Shown here one piece after another: positions 1 through 6,731 of a stretch of 22,457 nucleotides of DNA. The notes under the pieces are model-generated. The model made no database searches. It had not been told where the DNA came from and worked only from the letters and a program-made list of their open reading frames with translations. The stretch covers positions 1 to 22,457 of IMG/VR virus record IMGVR_UViG_3300042731_008243. One strand, 5' to 3'. This stretch comes from a virus. Each line of letters starts with the position of its first letter. Within the stretch, counting starts at the first letter, position 1. Position numbers and translations under genes: made by a program.

Positions 1-14
1 GTCATAGGGTGGTA

Positions 15-191
15 ATGCCGAGGCCAAGAGGGAAGGCGCTAAAGGTAGCTGAACAAACGGTGCCTGGCCTTTCTAGATGGGCCGTTAAAAAGAGGATGCC
101 CGTAGCAAGGCGTCGTCCCGACGTAGAAGAGCTTCAACATCGGGATGCCGTCAAAGGCTACATGGGCAGCAAAATGGGAGGACAAAAATGA
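15..191 (+). CDS. Small basic phage protein (58 aa), possibly 5' truncated
   Basis: Short Arg/Lys-rich protein ending in MGSKMGGQK; I do not recognise a function. The ATG at 15 has an AGGG five bases upstream (6-9). A GTG at 9 is in the same frame, and the frame is open to the left edge of the window, so the real N-terminus could lie outside. Its TGA overlaps the ATG of the next gene (ATGA at 188-191), which supports it as the first visible member of a cluster of four short, very basic genes. Small basic proteins of this kind often lie near portal and terminase genes in phages, but a nucleic-acid or capsid role here is inference only. Confidence 0.6.
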   Translation: MPRPRGKALKVAEQTVPGLSRWAVKKRMPVARRRPDVEELQHRDAVKGYMGSKMGGQK

Positions 192-358
192 GAAGAAAGA
201 AAAAAGAGGGCTACAACGCTCGCCTAGACGAGTCTATGGGGATGCGCGAACGCGGAAAAAAGATGAAGCAGTCAATGAAGGCACGGCGCGACGAATCTAA
301 GGGGATGGAAAGGGCCATGGGCAAACGGGCCTACAGCGCCGACAAAGGCATGAAGTGA
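188..358 (+). CDS. Small basic phage protein with internal repeat (56 aa)
   Basis: A 56-residue highly charged protein, overlapping its upstream neighbour by ATGA and its downstream neighbour by GTGA. It contains a visible internal duplication: ARLDESMGM near residues 11-19 recurs as ARRDESKGM near residues 32-40, each followed by a short Arg/Lys/Gly stretch. Met, Lys and Arg dominate, and there is no signal peptide or membrane segment. I do not recognise the family. The gap-free junctions on both sides, with the neighbours all in one direction, are the main reason to accept such a short gene. It could be a small nucleic-acid-binding or virion-associated protein. Confidence 0.62.
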   Translation: MRRKKKEGYNARLDESMGMRERGKKMKQSMKARRDESKGMERAMGKRAYSADKGMK

Positions 359-537
359 CCGAACCGTCTCCGAAATGGCTCGATGCTCCCGAAACCTGGA
401 GCGCAAAGGAGAGGCGCGAAAAACTGAAGGGCCGCAAGAAGATGGCCAGCCAGATTATATTTCGCGATCGTCCTCCTTTGGGCTACATCAGAGCTCAGGA
501 TGGAGTCTATATCGCCAGGGGGTTTTCGGATGCGTAG
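355..537 (+). CDS. Small hypothetical phage protein (60 aa)
   Basis: GTG-started 60-residue protein whose start overlaps the preceding stop (GTGA). The N-terminal third is acidic/neutral with two Trp (PKWLDAPETW), the middle is Lys/Arg-rich (residues 18-30), and the C-terminal half is more hydrophobic (QIIFRDRPPLGYIRAQDGVY). It ends 26 bases before the next gene. No domain is recognised. It sits in the same polarity and overlap chain as its neighbours, so it is probably co-transcribed with them. The GTG start, rather than an internal ATG, is chosen because of the 4-base overlap. Confidence 0.6.
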   Translation: MTEPSPKWLDAPETWSAKERREKLKGRKKMASQIIFRDRPPLGYIRAQDGVYIARGFSDA

Positions 538-563
538 GTCAGTTTCTAAAAAGAGGATGAGAA

Positions 564-884
564 ATGGTCGAGAGGAAAAAGAAGCGTGCTGCTCCGCGTG
601 CAAAAAAGGTAACCATTGCTCGGGGGAAAAAGGTAGCCCGAGGAAAGGAATCCAAAATGCAAAAAAAGCCGGGGGGCTCCAATGTAGGGCGATACAAAAA
701 GGTAGAAAAAGGCAAATTCTGCGGACCAGCGGGAGGGGCTCCAGAGGGTAGCTATCCCGTGAACACAAAGAAGCGGGCGCGCGCCGCCCTCGCCTACGCC
801 AGAAACGCTCCAAACCCAGAGGGAATTAAGCGCTGTGTGCGTAAAAAGTTTCCCTCCATGGGCAAAAAAGCAAAGAAGAGCTAG
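564..884 (+). CDS. Lys-rich phage protein with C-terminal CGP...SYPV motif
   Basis: A 106-residue protein. Residues 1-50 are a very basic tail (KKKR, KKVTIARGKKVARGK) and residues 52-95 form a compact domain with FCGPAGG, EGSYPVNTKKRARAAL and a closing GIKRCV. The CGP...SYPV...RAR.AL pattern resembles a short domain seen repeatedly in phage small structural proteins and at the ends of prohead-protease or portal-associated proteins; that assignment is from memory of the pattern, not a search. The ATG has a GAGGA-type ribosome site (AAGAGGATGAGAA). A strong hairpin terminator follows the stop, so this is likely the last gene of the left-hand unit. Confidence 0.72.
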   Translation: MVERKKKRAAPRAKKVTIARGKKVARGKESKMQKKPGGSNVGRYKKVEKGKFCGPAGGAPEGSYPVNTKKRARAALAYARNAPNPEGIKRCVRKKFPSMGKKAKKS

Positions 885-893
885 ATTACAGGA

Positions 894-954
894 GCGAGAG
901 GGGGCGGCACGTGCTCCCGTCCTCCATTGGGAGTTGTTCCCTCTCGCCTTTTTT
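894..954 (+). terminator. Rho-independent terminator after the basic-gene cluster
   Basis: A perfect 9-bp stem, GCGAGAGGG (894-902) with CCCTCTCGC (939-947), is followed by CTTTTTT (948-954). The interior contains a second short stem (CTCCC with GGGAG). It begins 10 bases after the stop of the Lys-rich gene and its T tract ends exactly at the ATG of the next gene (955). Confidence 0.78.
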
Positions 955-1164
955 ATGAAGCTGTCTTGTCCCACTTGTTTCGTCCATTGGTCCGACCCTA
1001 TTCCTCCGTTGGAACTAGAGGTACAGCAGCTTTGTAGCTTTTGCTCCGCCGGCCCGTCGGAGGAGGACCTCCTTGACTATCAGATGCAAAACCTCGAACT
1101 TATTCCCCTAAAAAAGTATCCCGCTATCCTACGCACAATTTATAGATTAGAAAGATCCACTTAA
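955..1164 (+). CDS. Small zinc-ribbon-like protein (69 aa)
   Basis: Starts at the ATG at 955, giving a protein with two CxxC knuckles (C5-P-T-C8 and C27-S-F-C30) about 20 residues apart, as in small zinc-ribbon or rubredoxin-like folds. The remainder is acidic then hydrophobic/basic (KKYPAILRTIYRLERS). The frame is open further upstream, but that extension lies inside the preceding gene and the terminator hairpin and is not protein-like, so the ATG is preferred. There is no ribosome site before it because the terminator T tract abuts the start. It may be made from readthrough or by leaderless initiation. Zinc binding and a DNA/RNA or protein-contact role are inferred from the cysteines alone. 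Confidence 0.6.
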   Translation: MKLSCPTCFVHWSDPIPPLELEVQQLCSFCSAGPSEEDLLDYQMQNLELIPLKKYPAILRTIYRLERST

Positions 1165-1183
1165 CATGATCGGAGGACATCAT

Positions 1184-1942
1184 ATGAGGAAAGAAGAGCT
1201 AACCGAAGGAGCGTTGACAGAAGAAGTGGATCTCGGAGATCACACGTTAAACTACAAAGGGTCGCCGTTTGGGTTGGCTGCCCCGGTGTTTAGCGACGAG
1301 GCTATTATTAGCTTTTCCCACGAGTCCCAGTCTCTCCTTCTGTTTGAGAACTATTTAATCGACAAGCCCAACAGGAAGGTTTTCAAGTCGCTGGGTTTTT
1401 TTCCATTTGTTCCCGAGCTGGGGGGAGGATGCCGCGCTATCTTCCTGCGAAGTGGAGAGGAAGAAGAGGACCAGCTTAGCGTGGCGAGTAAGGACATCAT
1501 ATGGGAGCTTCCCCAGCGAGACGAGTGCTTAGAAATGGTTTTACTTGCCATAAACATGGGCTACATCCACCCGGCTAATTTGTCCACCATCTGGCTCTTT
1601 CTAGACCACACGTCGGGACCCGTGAGAACCAAGTGGAATCACGATGCGGTCGACCTAAGGCTCTCTCGCAGTCTAATCTCGCGGCTTCAGCAATTCATAC
1701 TAAAAGACGGCGATGACGCTCGGCTTAGAGATAATCTGTACCGAGCGCTACAATGGCAGTCTTATGAGAACGAATCCCTTTGGAAATCGGCGGGATCTCC
1801 CAACCCCTTTGAGGAAGTGTTCTTCGCCGCGCGGTCCCAAGCAAAGGAAAACCCGGGAAGAGTCCAATTGGCTCCGGCCCCGCTAAATTTAGTCTACATT
1901 GGAGACGACGTGAGCGAGGAGGAGTTGCCACTTGTGTTGTGA
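1184..1942 (+). CDS. Hypothetical phage protein (252 aa)
   Basis: A 252-residue soluble protein with an acidic N-terminus (EELTEGALTEEVDLGDH), a mixed alpha/beta middle and an acidic C-terminus (GDDVSEEELPLVL). There is no signal peptide, membrane segment or recognised motif. An ATG at 1166 is in frame, but GGAGG at 1172-1176 sits seven bases before the ATG at 1184, which is the better start. It follows the zinc-ribbon gene by 19 bases. I do not recognise the family; the position between small basic genes and a conserved podovirus protein suggests a head-assembly or accessory role, which is inference. Confidence 0.75.
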   Translation: MRKEELTEGALTEEVDLGDHTLNYKGSPFGLAAPVFSDEAIISFSHESQSLLLFENYLIDKPNRKVFKSLGFFPFVPELGGGCRAIFLRSGEEEEDQLSVASKDIIWELPQRDECLEMVLLAINMGYIHPANLSTIWLFLDHTSGPVRTKWNHDAVDLRLSRSLISRLQQFILKDGDDARLRDNLYRALQWQSYENESLWKSAGSPNPFEEVFFAARSQAKENPGRVQLAPAPLNLVYIGDDVSEEELPLVL

Positions 1943-2012
1943 CGGCAAATCAAGGAACATGTCCAATAAATGCCTGGTTACAAGAGCCTGGTGTACGACG
2001 GGGCAGAGCTGA

Positions 2013-2540
2013 ATGGACCGCTTAGAATCTGAACAAGAAAACGCGCAGAGAGCACAGACGGTTGGGCAGCTCGCCCTGGATCAATCCCAAAAGGACATCA
2101 AAGCCGACGTTGTTGAGATTGAGCGCGAGGTCCACAAGGGAAACAAGTCCGAAGACAGCTGGGAAGCCCAGATGACTACCGCCCTTGAAAGGGGAAAGGC
2201 GAAGTACGCTGGAGAGTTTTTCATCGTCATCCTCAACAAAAAAGAGCGTCTGCTCCAGAACGTCATCAGAAGATACTTCCTAGACAGGCGTACTTGTCCT
2301 CTCCCAGAATACGACCAGACCGTATTTCGCTACGACCCGAAGGACGACATGCTCGAGTACATCTGGACAGTACCTGACTGGCAGGCAGCCGAAGATCTCA
2401 AAGCCAACCGATTCAATCTCAGTAAAGAGCTTGTAGCCCTGCTAGAGATGGTGGACAAGTTCGAAGACGGTACGTTAGCGAAGGAATGCAGCCGCATTAA
2501 CCAAAGGTCAGCTCAAGACTGGACTAACGGTGAGTCCTGA
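2013..2540 (+). CDS. Conserved podovirus-type hypothetical protein (175 aa)
   Basis: Residues 1-55 are charged and probably helical; from about residue 65 the protein is compact (GEFFIVILNKKERLLQNVI). The segment with PEYDQTVFRYD, then LEYIWTVPDW, then LVALLEMVDKFEDGTL is of a kind often seen in podoviruses beside portal, scaffold and capsid genes, where it is annotated as hypothetical. That likeness is pattern recognition, not a search. A stop (2010-2012) immediately precedes the ATG, so it cannot be longer in frame. The ribosome site is weak (GGGGCAGAG). Its last 17 bases overlap the 3' end of the minus-strand outer-membrane-like gene, a tail-to-tail arrangement. Confidence 0.8.
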   Translation: MDRLESEQENAQRAQTVGQLALDQSQKDIKADVVEIEREVHKGNKSEDSWEAQMTTALERGKAKYAGEFFIVILNKKERLLQNVIRRYFLDRRTCPLPEYDQTVFRYDPKDDMLEYIWTVPDWQAAEDLKANRFNLSKELVALLEMVDKFEDGTLAKECSRINQRSAQDWTNGES

Positions 2541-3135
2541 CCCCCACCTCTACGGAGTGAACGCCTTCGTCCTTTAGGGCCTTTTGCATTCGGTGCTGTA
2601 CGAATCCATCGAACCACCCTCCTATCGGAATATCCATACCCAATACCCACTGATAATAGGCCCTAGCCTGTGGATCTCTTCCCTTTATGTGAGAGGCTCG
2701 TATTCCCATGCCGACCAGCGAGTAGGGCATTCCCCATCTGAACCCCGGCAGCTGACCGCCAATGTTGGCTCCCATGCTAATTATTCGCCTCTCGTGGACG
2801 GTGGGTCCGAACGACACTCCAGATGAGCTGTAGTGCCTCAGCGCCACGCTGTCCTTTGAGTAGGACCCCTCGATCTCTAGGCGATACCATCCTAGTAGCT
2901 GGTATCCAGAAGACATCGTTATCCGGTGTCCTGGCTTGTATTTTCCTCGCACGTCCACCTGATGGACTTCGAAGGTTTTGTCTCCATTTTCATTGATCCC
3001 ATGCAAATAGAGCGGATATTGGTCAAGGATGACCGCTTTTTCCGGAGAGGCCAGTGTTCCACCAGAGCTCAGAGACCAGTAATGAGAGGCATAGGCCGAC
3101 GAGGCCACTAGAAGGTAGAGGATAAAAGTCTTCAC
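2524..3135 (-). CDS. Secreted outer-membrane beta-barrel-like protein (moron)
   Basis: A 203-residue protein with an N-terminal signal peptide (MKTFILYLLVASSAYA, cleavage expected before SHYW) and a body of alternating amphipathic strands ending in a C-terminal strand. It is a paralogue of the gene at 3232-3882: both share YRLE, N-x-GG-x-LPG, P-x-S-x-VGMG, YQWV-x-G, QHR-x-x-KA and H-x-x-E-x-G in the same order. The GTG start is preceded by AAAAAAGGAG five bases upstream; an ATG two bases further upstream is immediately followed by TGA. Small phage-encoded barrels such as lambda Lom are known lysogenic-conversion proteins. Here an adhesion, serum-resistance or superinfection role is inference. 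I found no convincing private promoter. Confidence 0.8.
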   Translation of the reverse strand: MKTFILYLLVASSAYASHYWSLSSGGTLASPEKAVILDQYPLYLHGINENGDKTFEVHQVDVRGKYKPGHRITMSSGYQLLGWYRLEIEGSYSKDSVALRHYSSSGVSFGPTVHERRIISMGANIGGQLPGFRWGMPYSLVGMGIRASHIKGRDPQARAYYQWVLGMDIPIGGWFDGFVQHRMQKALKDEGVHSVEVGVRTHR

Positions 3136-3170
3136 ATTCGCTCCTTTTTTCTAAGCCTATAACCACGGAG

Positions 3171-3229
3171 AATAAAAGTCGCGGGCCCCTTAGAGCGTCT
3201 GGATGGACCCTGGTGAGGGGCCCGCGACT
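3171..3229 (-). terminator. Rho-independent terminator between the two barrel genes
   Basis: A perfect 13-bp inverted repeat, AGTCGCGGGCCCC (3177-3189) with GGGGCCCGCGACT (3217-3229), has a 27-base loop. Read on the minus strand it follows the stop of the 3232-3882 gene by a few bases and is followed by TTTTATT, so it terminates that gene's transcript and separates the two paralogues. Confidence 0.85.
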
Positions 3230-3231
3230 GG

Positions 3232-3882
3232 TCACACGGAGAATTTGAGACCAATTTCAGCGCAGTGTAAGGAGTCCGCACGGAATGCCTTACGATAGCG
3301 ATGCTGTAAGCACACCTTGAGTTTGTCGTCCAAAGGTGCCTCGAGCCCGGTTACCCATTGGTAGCAGTAGCGGACCTTTTTGCTTGCGAACTGATCCCTA
3401 GTGTACAGGGCGCCCATCCCCACCATCGAGAATGGTCTAAAGTCGTTCCATCCAGGTAGATATCCGCCTACGTTAACCATCATTCCCATCGCCTTCCGCT
3501 TTAGGATCTGCGAATCTGTCCTTTGTAGGCCCGGGCATTTATGCATGAGTTTTGTTCGATCTTCGGCATGAGAAAATTCAGCCTCTAATCGGTAAATATC
3601 GCTGATGACTGCTCCTACGCTCAAGTTGGCCTTAAATCCAACCAGATCGCGTCCTGAAACCTCCACTAAGTATTCCGAATACACCTGTTCCTCTGCTGGA
3701 AGAGCCTCTCCGTCCTCGTCATACTCCTTTTCAGGACATGCTCGGATAAAGTAGTTGAAGTAGGGATTCTCCTTTCCCACGTTCTCTCCTGCTACGCCGC
3801 CAGAAGCGGTAGCAAACCACTCCACGTCAGCAGCCAGTAGAGAACAGCACGCGACCAGTGCACTACATAATAACTTTTTCAT
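3232..3882 (-). CDS. Secreted outer-membrane beta-barrel-like protein, paralogue 2
   Basis: A 216-residue protein with a clear signal peptide (MKKLLCSALVACCSLLAA, cleavage likely before DVEW) and a barrel-like body with aromatic-rich strands. Its C-terminal 80 residues align closely with the neighbouring 2524-3135 protein (VGMG, YQWVTG, QHRYRKA, then a terminal strand), so the two arose by duplication. LVAC at residues 9-12 loosely fits a lipobox, but the hydrophobic stretch before it is short, so signal peptidase I is favoured. GGAG lies eight bases before the ATG. It has its own sigma70-like promoter (3932-3959) and terminator (3171-3229), opposite to the surrounding virion genes, which marks it as a moron expressed independently, perhaps from the prophage. 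Confidence 0.83.
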   Translation of the reverse strand: MKKLLCSALVACCSLLAADVEWFATASGGVAGENVGKENPYFNYFIRACPEKEYDEDGEALPAEEQVYSEYLVEVSGRDLVGFKANLSVGAVISDIYRLEAEFSHAEDRTKLMHKCPGLQRTDSQILKRKAMGMMVNVGGYLPGWNDFRPFSMVGMGALYTRDQFASKKVRYCYQWVTGLEAPLDDKLKVCLQHRYRKAFRADSLHCAEIGLKFSV

Positions 3883-3910
3883 CTCATTTTCTCCAATTTG
3901 TGTTACGTGT

Positions 3911-3924
3911 GACTCGCTTGAGTC
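3911..3924. promoter_or_regulatory. Small dyad beside the barrel-gene promoter
   Basis: GACTC and GAGTC flank GCTT (3911-3924). This lies just downstream of the minus-strand -10 box, about where transcription would start, so it could be an operator or a 5' hairpin. It is short and could be chance. Confidence 0.25.
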
Positions 3925-3931
3925 CCAAAAC

Positions 3932-3959
3932 AGTATAGGCCACCATCCGCGAAAAACAA
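3932..3959 (-). promoter_or_regulatory. Sigma70-like promoter for the barrel gene at 3232-3882
   Basis: On the minus strand, TTGTTT (3959-3954) and TATACT (3937-3932) are separated by 16 bases. The expected start is about 45 bases upstream of the ATG. This is one of the best -35/-10 pairs I found in the window. Confidence 0.62.
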
Positions 3960-4065
3960 GAGGTTGTAGAATATTTGGTCTTCAACTTAAATGTTGTGTA
4001 CGCAACAGGGAAGGCGGTTAACTTCCCCTTGGCGTAACAGCGCTTCGCCAGCGAATAGGAGAGAG

Positions 4066-4743
4066 ATGACAGAAGAACAGAACGTAATTGCCGAAGAGCA
4101 AGAACAGGAAGTCGTTCATCCTGAGGAGCAATCCGATCAGTCATCCTCCCAGGAGGAGTCGTCTCAAAAGACAGACCAGGAATACAACTGGCGTCAGCTG
4201 AGAGAGACTAAAAGGCAGCTGGAAGAAGAAAACCGGCTCCTTAGACAGCGAATGGAAGCAGAGACGCGGACGCAGCCAGAGCAGGAGTCAGACGATTTTG
4301 ATCTTCCTGACGACGAGCTTGTAGAAGGACGTCATGTCAAGCAGCTGATGAATAAGATGCAGAGTCTTCTTCAACAGCAGGAGGCAAAGGCTGTCCCTGA
4401 TAGGCTCAAGTCCCGGTTCTCGGACTTCGATGCAGTTGTCACTCCAGAAAACGTTGAACGATTGAAACAAGAAGAGCCCGAGCTTCTTGCTTCCATCATG
4501 GCCTCTGATGATCTGTATTCTAAGGGGGCAGCTGCGTATAAGCTGATTAAGCGCATGAGCCAGGAGGCGGAGGTGTCGAGGGACAAGGCGGCCGCAGAGA
4601 TTAACCGGTCTCGGCCTGGAAGCTCTCATGGAGCAGCCAGGCAATCTGCTTTGTCTGACGCCGATCGGTTCGCTAACGGACTGACGCCTGAATTGCGTAG
4701 ACAGTTGCAACGCGAGATGGAGGAAGCGGCGCGGGCCTCATAA
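4066..4743 (+). CDS. Putative capsid scaffolding protein
   Basis: A 225-residue acidic, highly helical protein directly upstream of the major capsid gene, the usual place for a scaffold. Residues 1-38 are Glu/Gln/Ser-rich and disordered; 41-66 form a strong coiled coil (LRETKRQLEEENRLLRQRM); 74-88 are acidic; 112-164 contain the conserved-looking block with SRFSDFDAVVTPENVERL and YSKGAAAYKLIKR; the C-terminus is a charged helix (LTPELRRQLQREMEEAAR). Scaffolds bind capsid subunits through a basic C-terminal helix and leave or are cleaved after procapsid assembly. The start is the ATG at 4066 because AGGAGAG lies just upstream; an in-frame ATG at 3991 has no such site. It is 13 bases ahead of the capsid gene. 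Confidence 0.82.
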   Translation: MTEEQNVIAEEQEQEVVHPEEQSDQSSSQEESSQKTDQEYNWRQLRETKRQLEEENRLLRQRMEAETRTQPEQESDDFDLPDDELVEGRHVKQLMNKMQSLLQQQEAKAVPDRLKSRFSDFDAVVTPENVERLKQEEPELLASIMASDDLYSKGAAAYKLIKRMSQEAEVSRDKAAAEINRSRPGSSHGAARQSALSDADRFANGLTPELRRQLQREMEEAARAS

Positions 4744-4756
4744 TTTGAGGTAGAAA

Positions 4757-5704
4757 ATGTCTGTCACAACAAGCACAGTGCTTCCGGCACCGGTGCAGCA
4801 GTCCTTCAGCTACAAGCTTCTAGCTGTTCCGACGCCATATATGATTCACAATATAGCCGCTATGCTCAAGAGAATGCCCCGCGATGGCGGCCGCACTCTA
4901 CGCATGAGGCGGTATAACCCGCTGGCAACAGCCACAGTCCCGCTTGGGAACTCTGGCGTAACGCCTCCAGCACAGCAGCTCTCAGCTGTAGACATCGATG
5001 CGACCATCGACTTCTACGGCACCTATGTGATCTTGAACGAGCAAGTCACACTTCAAAACCAAGACCCCGTTCTGAACGAGGCAGCCAAACGCCTGGGCGT
5101 TTCTCTTCGTCAGACAGAGGACGAGCTTACCCGCAACATGCTTGCGTCAACGGCTTCGTTCATCAACTGCACAGGTGGAGTCAACGGTGACAACCCAACG
5201 GAGATTACTCGTGCAGACGTCGATACGGTGATTCGTACTCTCCAAAACAACGACGCCTACACCATCTCTGATTACATTGAGGGAGACGACAAGTTTGGTA
5301 CAGCTCCCGTGCGAGATGCATATTTCGCCATGGGAAACAGCCAACTTATCGGTAACCTAGAGGCGGTCAACGGCTTTATCGCTAAGGCGCAGTATCCCTC
5401 CCAAATGGACACGCTCCGACCGGAATGGGGATCGATCTCCAACCTGCGATTCCTACTTTCTTCCATCGGTTCTGTCACAGCCAACGGCTCGGCCCTTGGT
5501 GCAGACGTCTACAACATCTTTGTTGCTGGCATGGAGGCTTATGCGGTGGTCGAACAGGACGGGTACTCGTCTCAGTTCATTTACCGTCCGCCAATTTACG
5601 ACGGCCCTCTCGCGCTCAACGCGTCTGTAGGATACAAAATGGCGCAGGTGCCGCGCATCACCAACGATGCTTGGGTAATAAACCTACGAGCAACACTAGC
5701 CTAA
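4757..5704 (+). CDS. Major capsid protein, N4-gp56-like family
   Basis: A 315-residue protein expected to form the icosahedral shell (HK97 fold). Recognisable features of N4-gp56-like capsid proteins include the N-terminal helix region with AAMLKRMPRDGGRTLRMRRY, the following segment where a strand leads into DFYGTYVILNEQVTLQNQDP, the helix EAAKRLGVSLRQTEDELTRNM, and the C-terminal block with VAGMEAYAVVEQDGYSSQFI and a closing strand. Its length fits the family. GAGG lies seven bases before the ATG, and it follows the scaffold gene closely. The domain name is from memory of the family; assignment as the shell protein is also supported by position between scaffold and a second structural protein. 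Confidence 0.85.
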   Translation: MSVTTSTVLPAPVQQSFSYKLLAVPTPYMIHNIAAMLKRMPRDGGRTLRMRRYNPLATATVPLGNSGVTPPAQQLSAVDIDATIDFYGTYVILNEQVTLQNQDPVLNEAAKRLGVSLRQTEDELTRNMLASTASFINCTGGVNGDNPTEITRADVDTVIRTLQNNDAYTISDYIEGDDKFGTAPVRDAYFAMGNSQLIGNLEAVNGFIAKAQYPSQMDTLRPEWGSISNLRFLLSSIGSVTANGSALGADVYNIFVAGMEAYAVVEQDGYSSQFIYRPPIYDGPLALNASVGYKMAQVPRITNDAWVINLRATLA

Positions 5705-5714
5705 GGAGTAGTAA

Positions 5715-6677
5715 ATGGATTCAACAGTAGTACAAACAGGTTATTTTACCTCCGACGGCACGGCTAAACAGCTTGATGTCCGATCGGATATTGACTGGAT
5801 GGAGGTGATCAACTACACCCAGTCGGCAACCACTCAGACGACTGGCCGTGGAGTGATGTTCCGCTGGCAGAGGGGAATGGCTGCAGCCACTGGTATCATG
5901 TTTACCAAGCAGGACTCGGCCAATGCCCTGGACCTAGAGACGCTTTCCTCAGGCGGCTTCACGCTCCTCGATACGAGCAGCCAAGCACCAGGGGCGGCGG
6001 TGACCGGAACGACTATCACCAAGGCCAACCCGCCGGTATGTACGGCGGCAGGCCACGGTTACAGCGACGGAGACACGGTACGCATTATCAACTCCGATAA
6101 TATGGACCAGATCAACGGAATGGAGTTCACCATTGGATCGGTGGCAACCAACACCTTTGAGCTCTCCTATATTGACACCAACACGGCTAACTTCACGGCG
6201 TCTACCTCATTTACTGTGAGGAAGATCCCGAACCAGCCCCAGTTCCAGCTGAGACGGCGCTACATAACAGCAGTGCCTTCTACTGGTACGACCACGGAAG
6301 TCCAGATGTCTGTGACTCACGGGTTTTCAGTCGACGAGGTAGTCCGCTTTATCGTTCCTTCCGATTTTGGGATGACTCAGCTCGACAACCTCACCGGTAA
6401 GATCACAGCGGTCAATACCACAACCAACACCATTACTGTGGACATCGACTCTTCGGCGTTCACCGCGTTCGCTTGGCCGGCAGCCTCGTCTGCTCCATTG
6501 AACTTTGCGCAAGTGGTGCCGGTCGGAATTGACGGTTCTAACTCGGTGAGCGACGCGACAGACAACGTGTCCTTTATCGGTATGGAGCTAGGCGCAGGAG
6601 CCGACGGTCCTGCAGGCTCTTCTTCTGACGTCATTTACTGGCGCGCGGGAAAGGCCTTTAGCAACGCTACGTCGTAA
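5715..6677 (+). CDS. Virion structural protein with FCCH-like domains
   Basis: A 320-residue protein following the capsid gene by 10 bases, with AAGGAG before its ATG. Two repeats resembling the FCCH-type beta-barrel modules found in many phage structural proteins lie at about residues 103-158 (GHGYSDGDTVRI ... INGMEFTIGSV) and 192-248 (THGFSVDEVVRFI ... LTGKITAVNTTTNTITV). The N-terminal 90 residues form a separate beta-rich domain. Phages with N4-gp56-like capsids often carry such a protein next to the capsid gene, and a head decoration or minor capsid role is plausible but not shown. A terminator follows the stop, ending the capsid unit. Confidence 0.72.
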   Translation: MDSTVVQTGYFTSDGTAKQLDVRSDIDWMEVINYTQSATTQTTGRGVMFRWQRGMAAATGIMFTKQDSANALDLETLSSGGFTLLDTSSQAPGAAVTGTTITKANPPVCTAAGHGYSDGDTVRIINSDNMDQINGMEFTIGSVATNTFELSYIDTNTANFTASTSFTVRKIPNQPQFQLRRRYITAVPSTGTTTEVQMSVTHGFSVDEVVRFIVPSDFGMTQLDNLTGKITAVNTTTNTITVDIDSSAFTAFAWPAASSAPLNFAQVVPVGIDGSNSVSDATDNVSFIGMELGAGADGPAGSSSDVIYWRAGKAFSNATS

Positions 6678-6687
6678 TGTAAGATGG

Positions 6688-6716
6688 TGGGGAGGGCATA
6701 GACCCTCCCCATTTTT
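6688..6716 (+). terminator. Rho-independent terminator after the capsid unit
   Basis: A perfect 9-bp stem, TGGGGAGGG (6688-6696) with CCCTCCCCA (6703-6711), has a 6-base loop and is followed by TTTTT. It starts 11 bases after the stop of the FCCH-domain gene and would reduce transcription of the connector and tail genes relative to scaffold and capsid. Confidence 0.88.
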
Positions 6717-6731
6717 AACCGAGGAGACCAC

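Noticed and set aside
500-751. Cys- and Lys-containing plus-strand ORF overlapping the 564-884 gene
   Set aside because: It lies in another frame of the better supported Lys-rich gene, has no ribosome site and shows no protein-like motif; the 564 start has a good GAGGA site.
331-974. Long minus-strand ORFs antisense to the basic genes
   Set aside because: Their Phe/Leu/Pro/Arg-rich composition is what the complement of Lys/Arg/Gly-rich genes gives; no start signals.
1959-2032. Two tiny ORFs (17 codons from 1959, ending at the 2013 start; 20 codons from 1970)
   Set aside because: Too short and without a well-spaced ribosome site; composition gives no support. A leader peptide cannot be excluded.
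3232-3882. Lipoprotein reading of the second barrel gene (LVAC at residues 9-12)
   Set aside because: The hydrophobic region before the Cys is too short and a good signal peptidase I site follows; the paralogue has no such Cys.
3963-4000. Plus-strand promoter TTGTAG-17-TTAAAT before the scaffold gene
   Set aside because: Both boxes are weak matches to consensus; I did not consider it enough to list.
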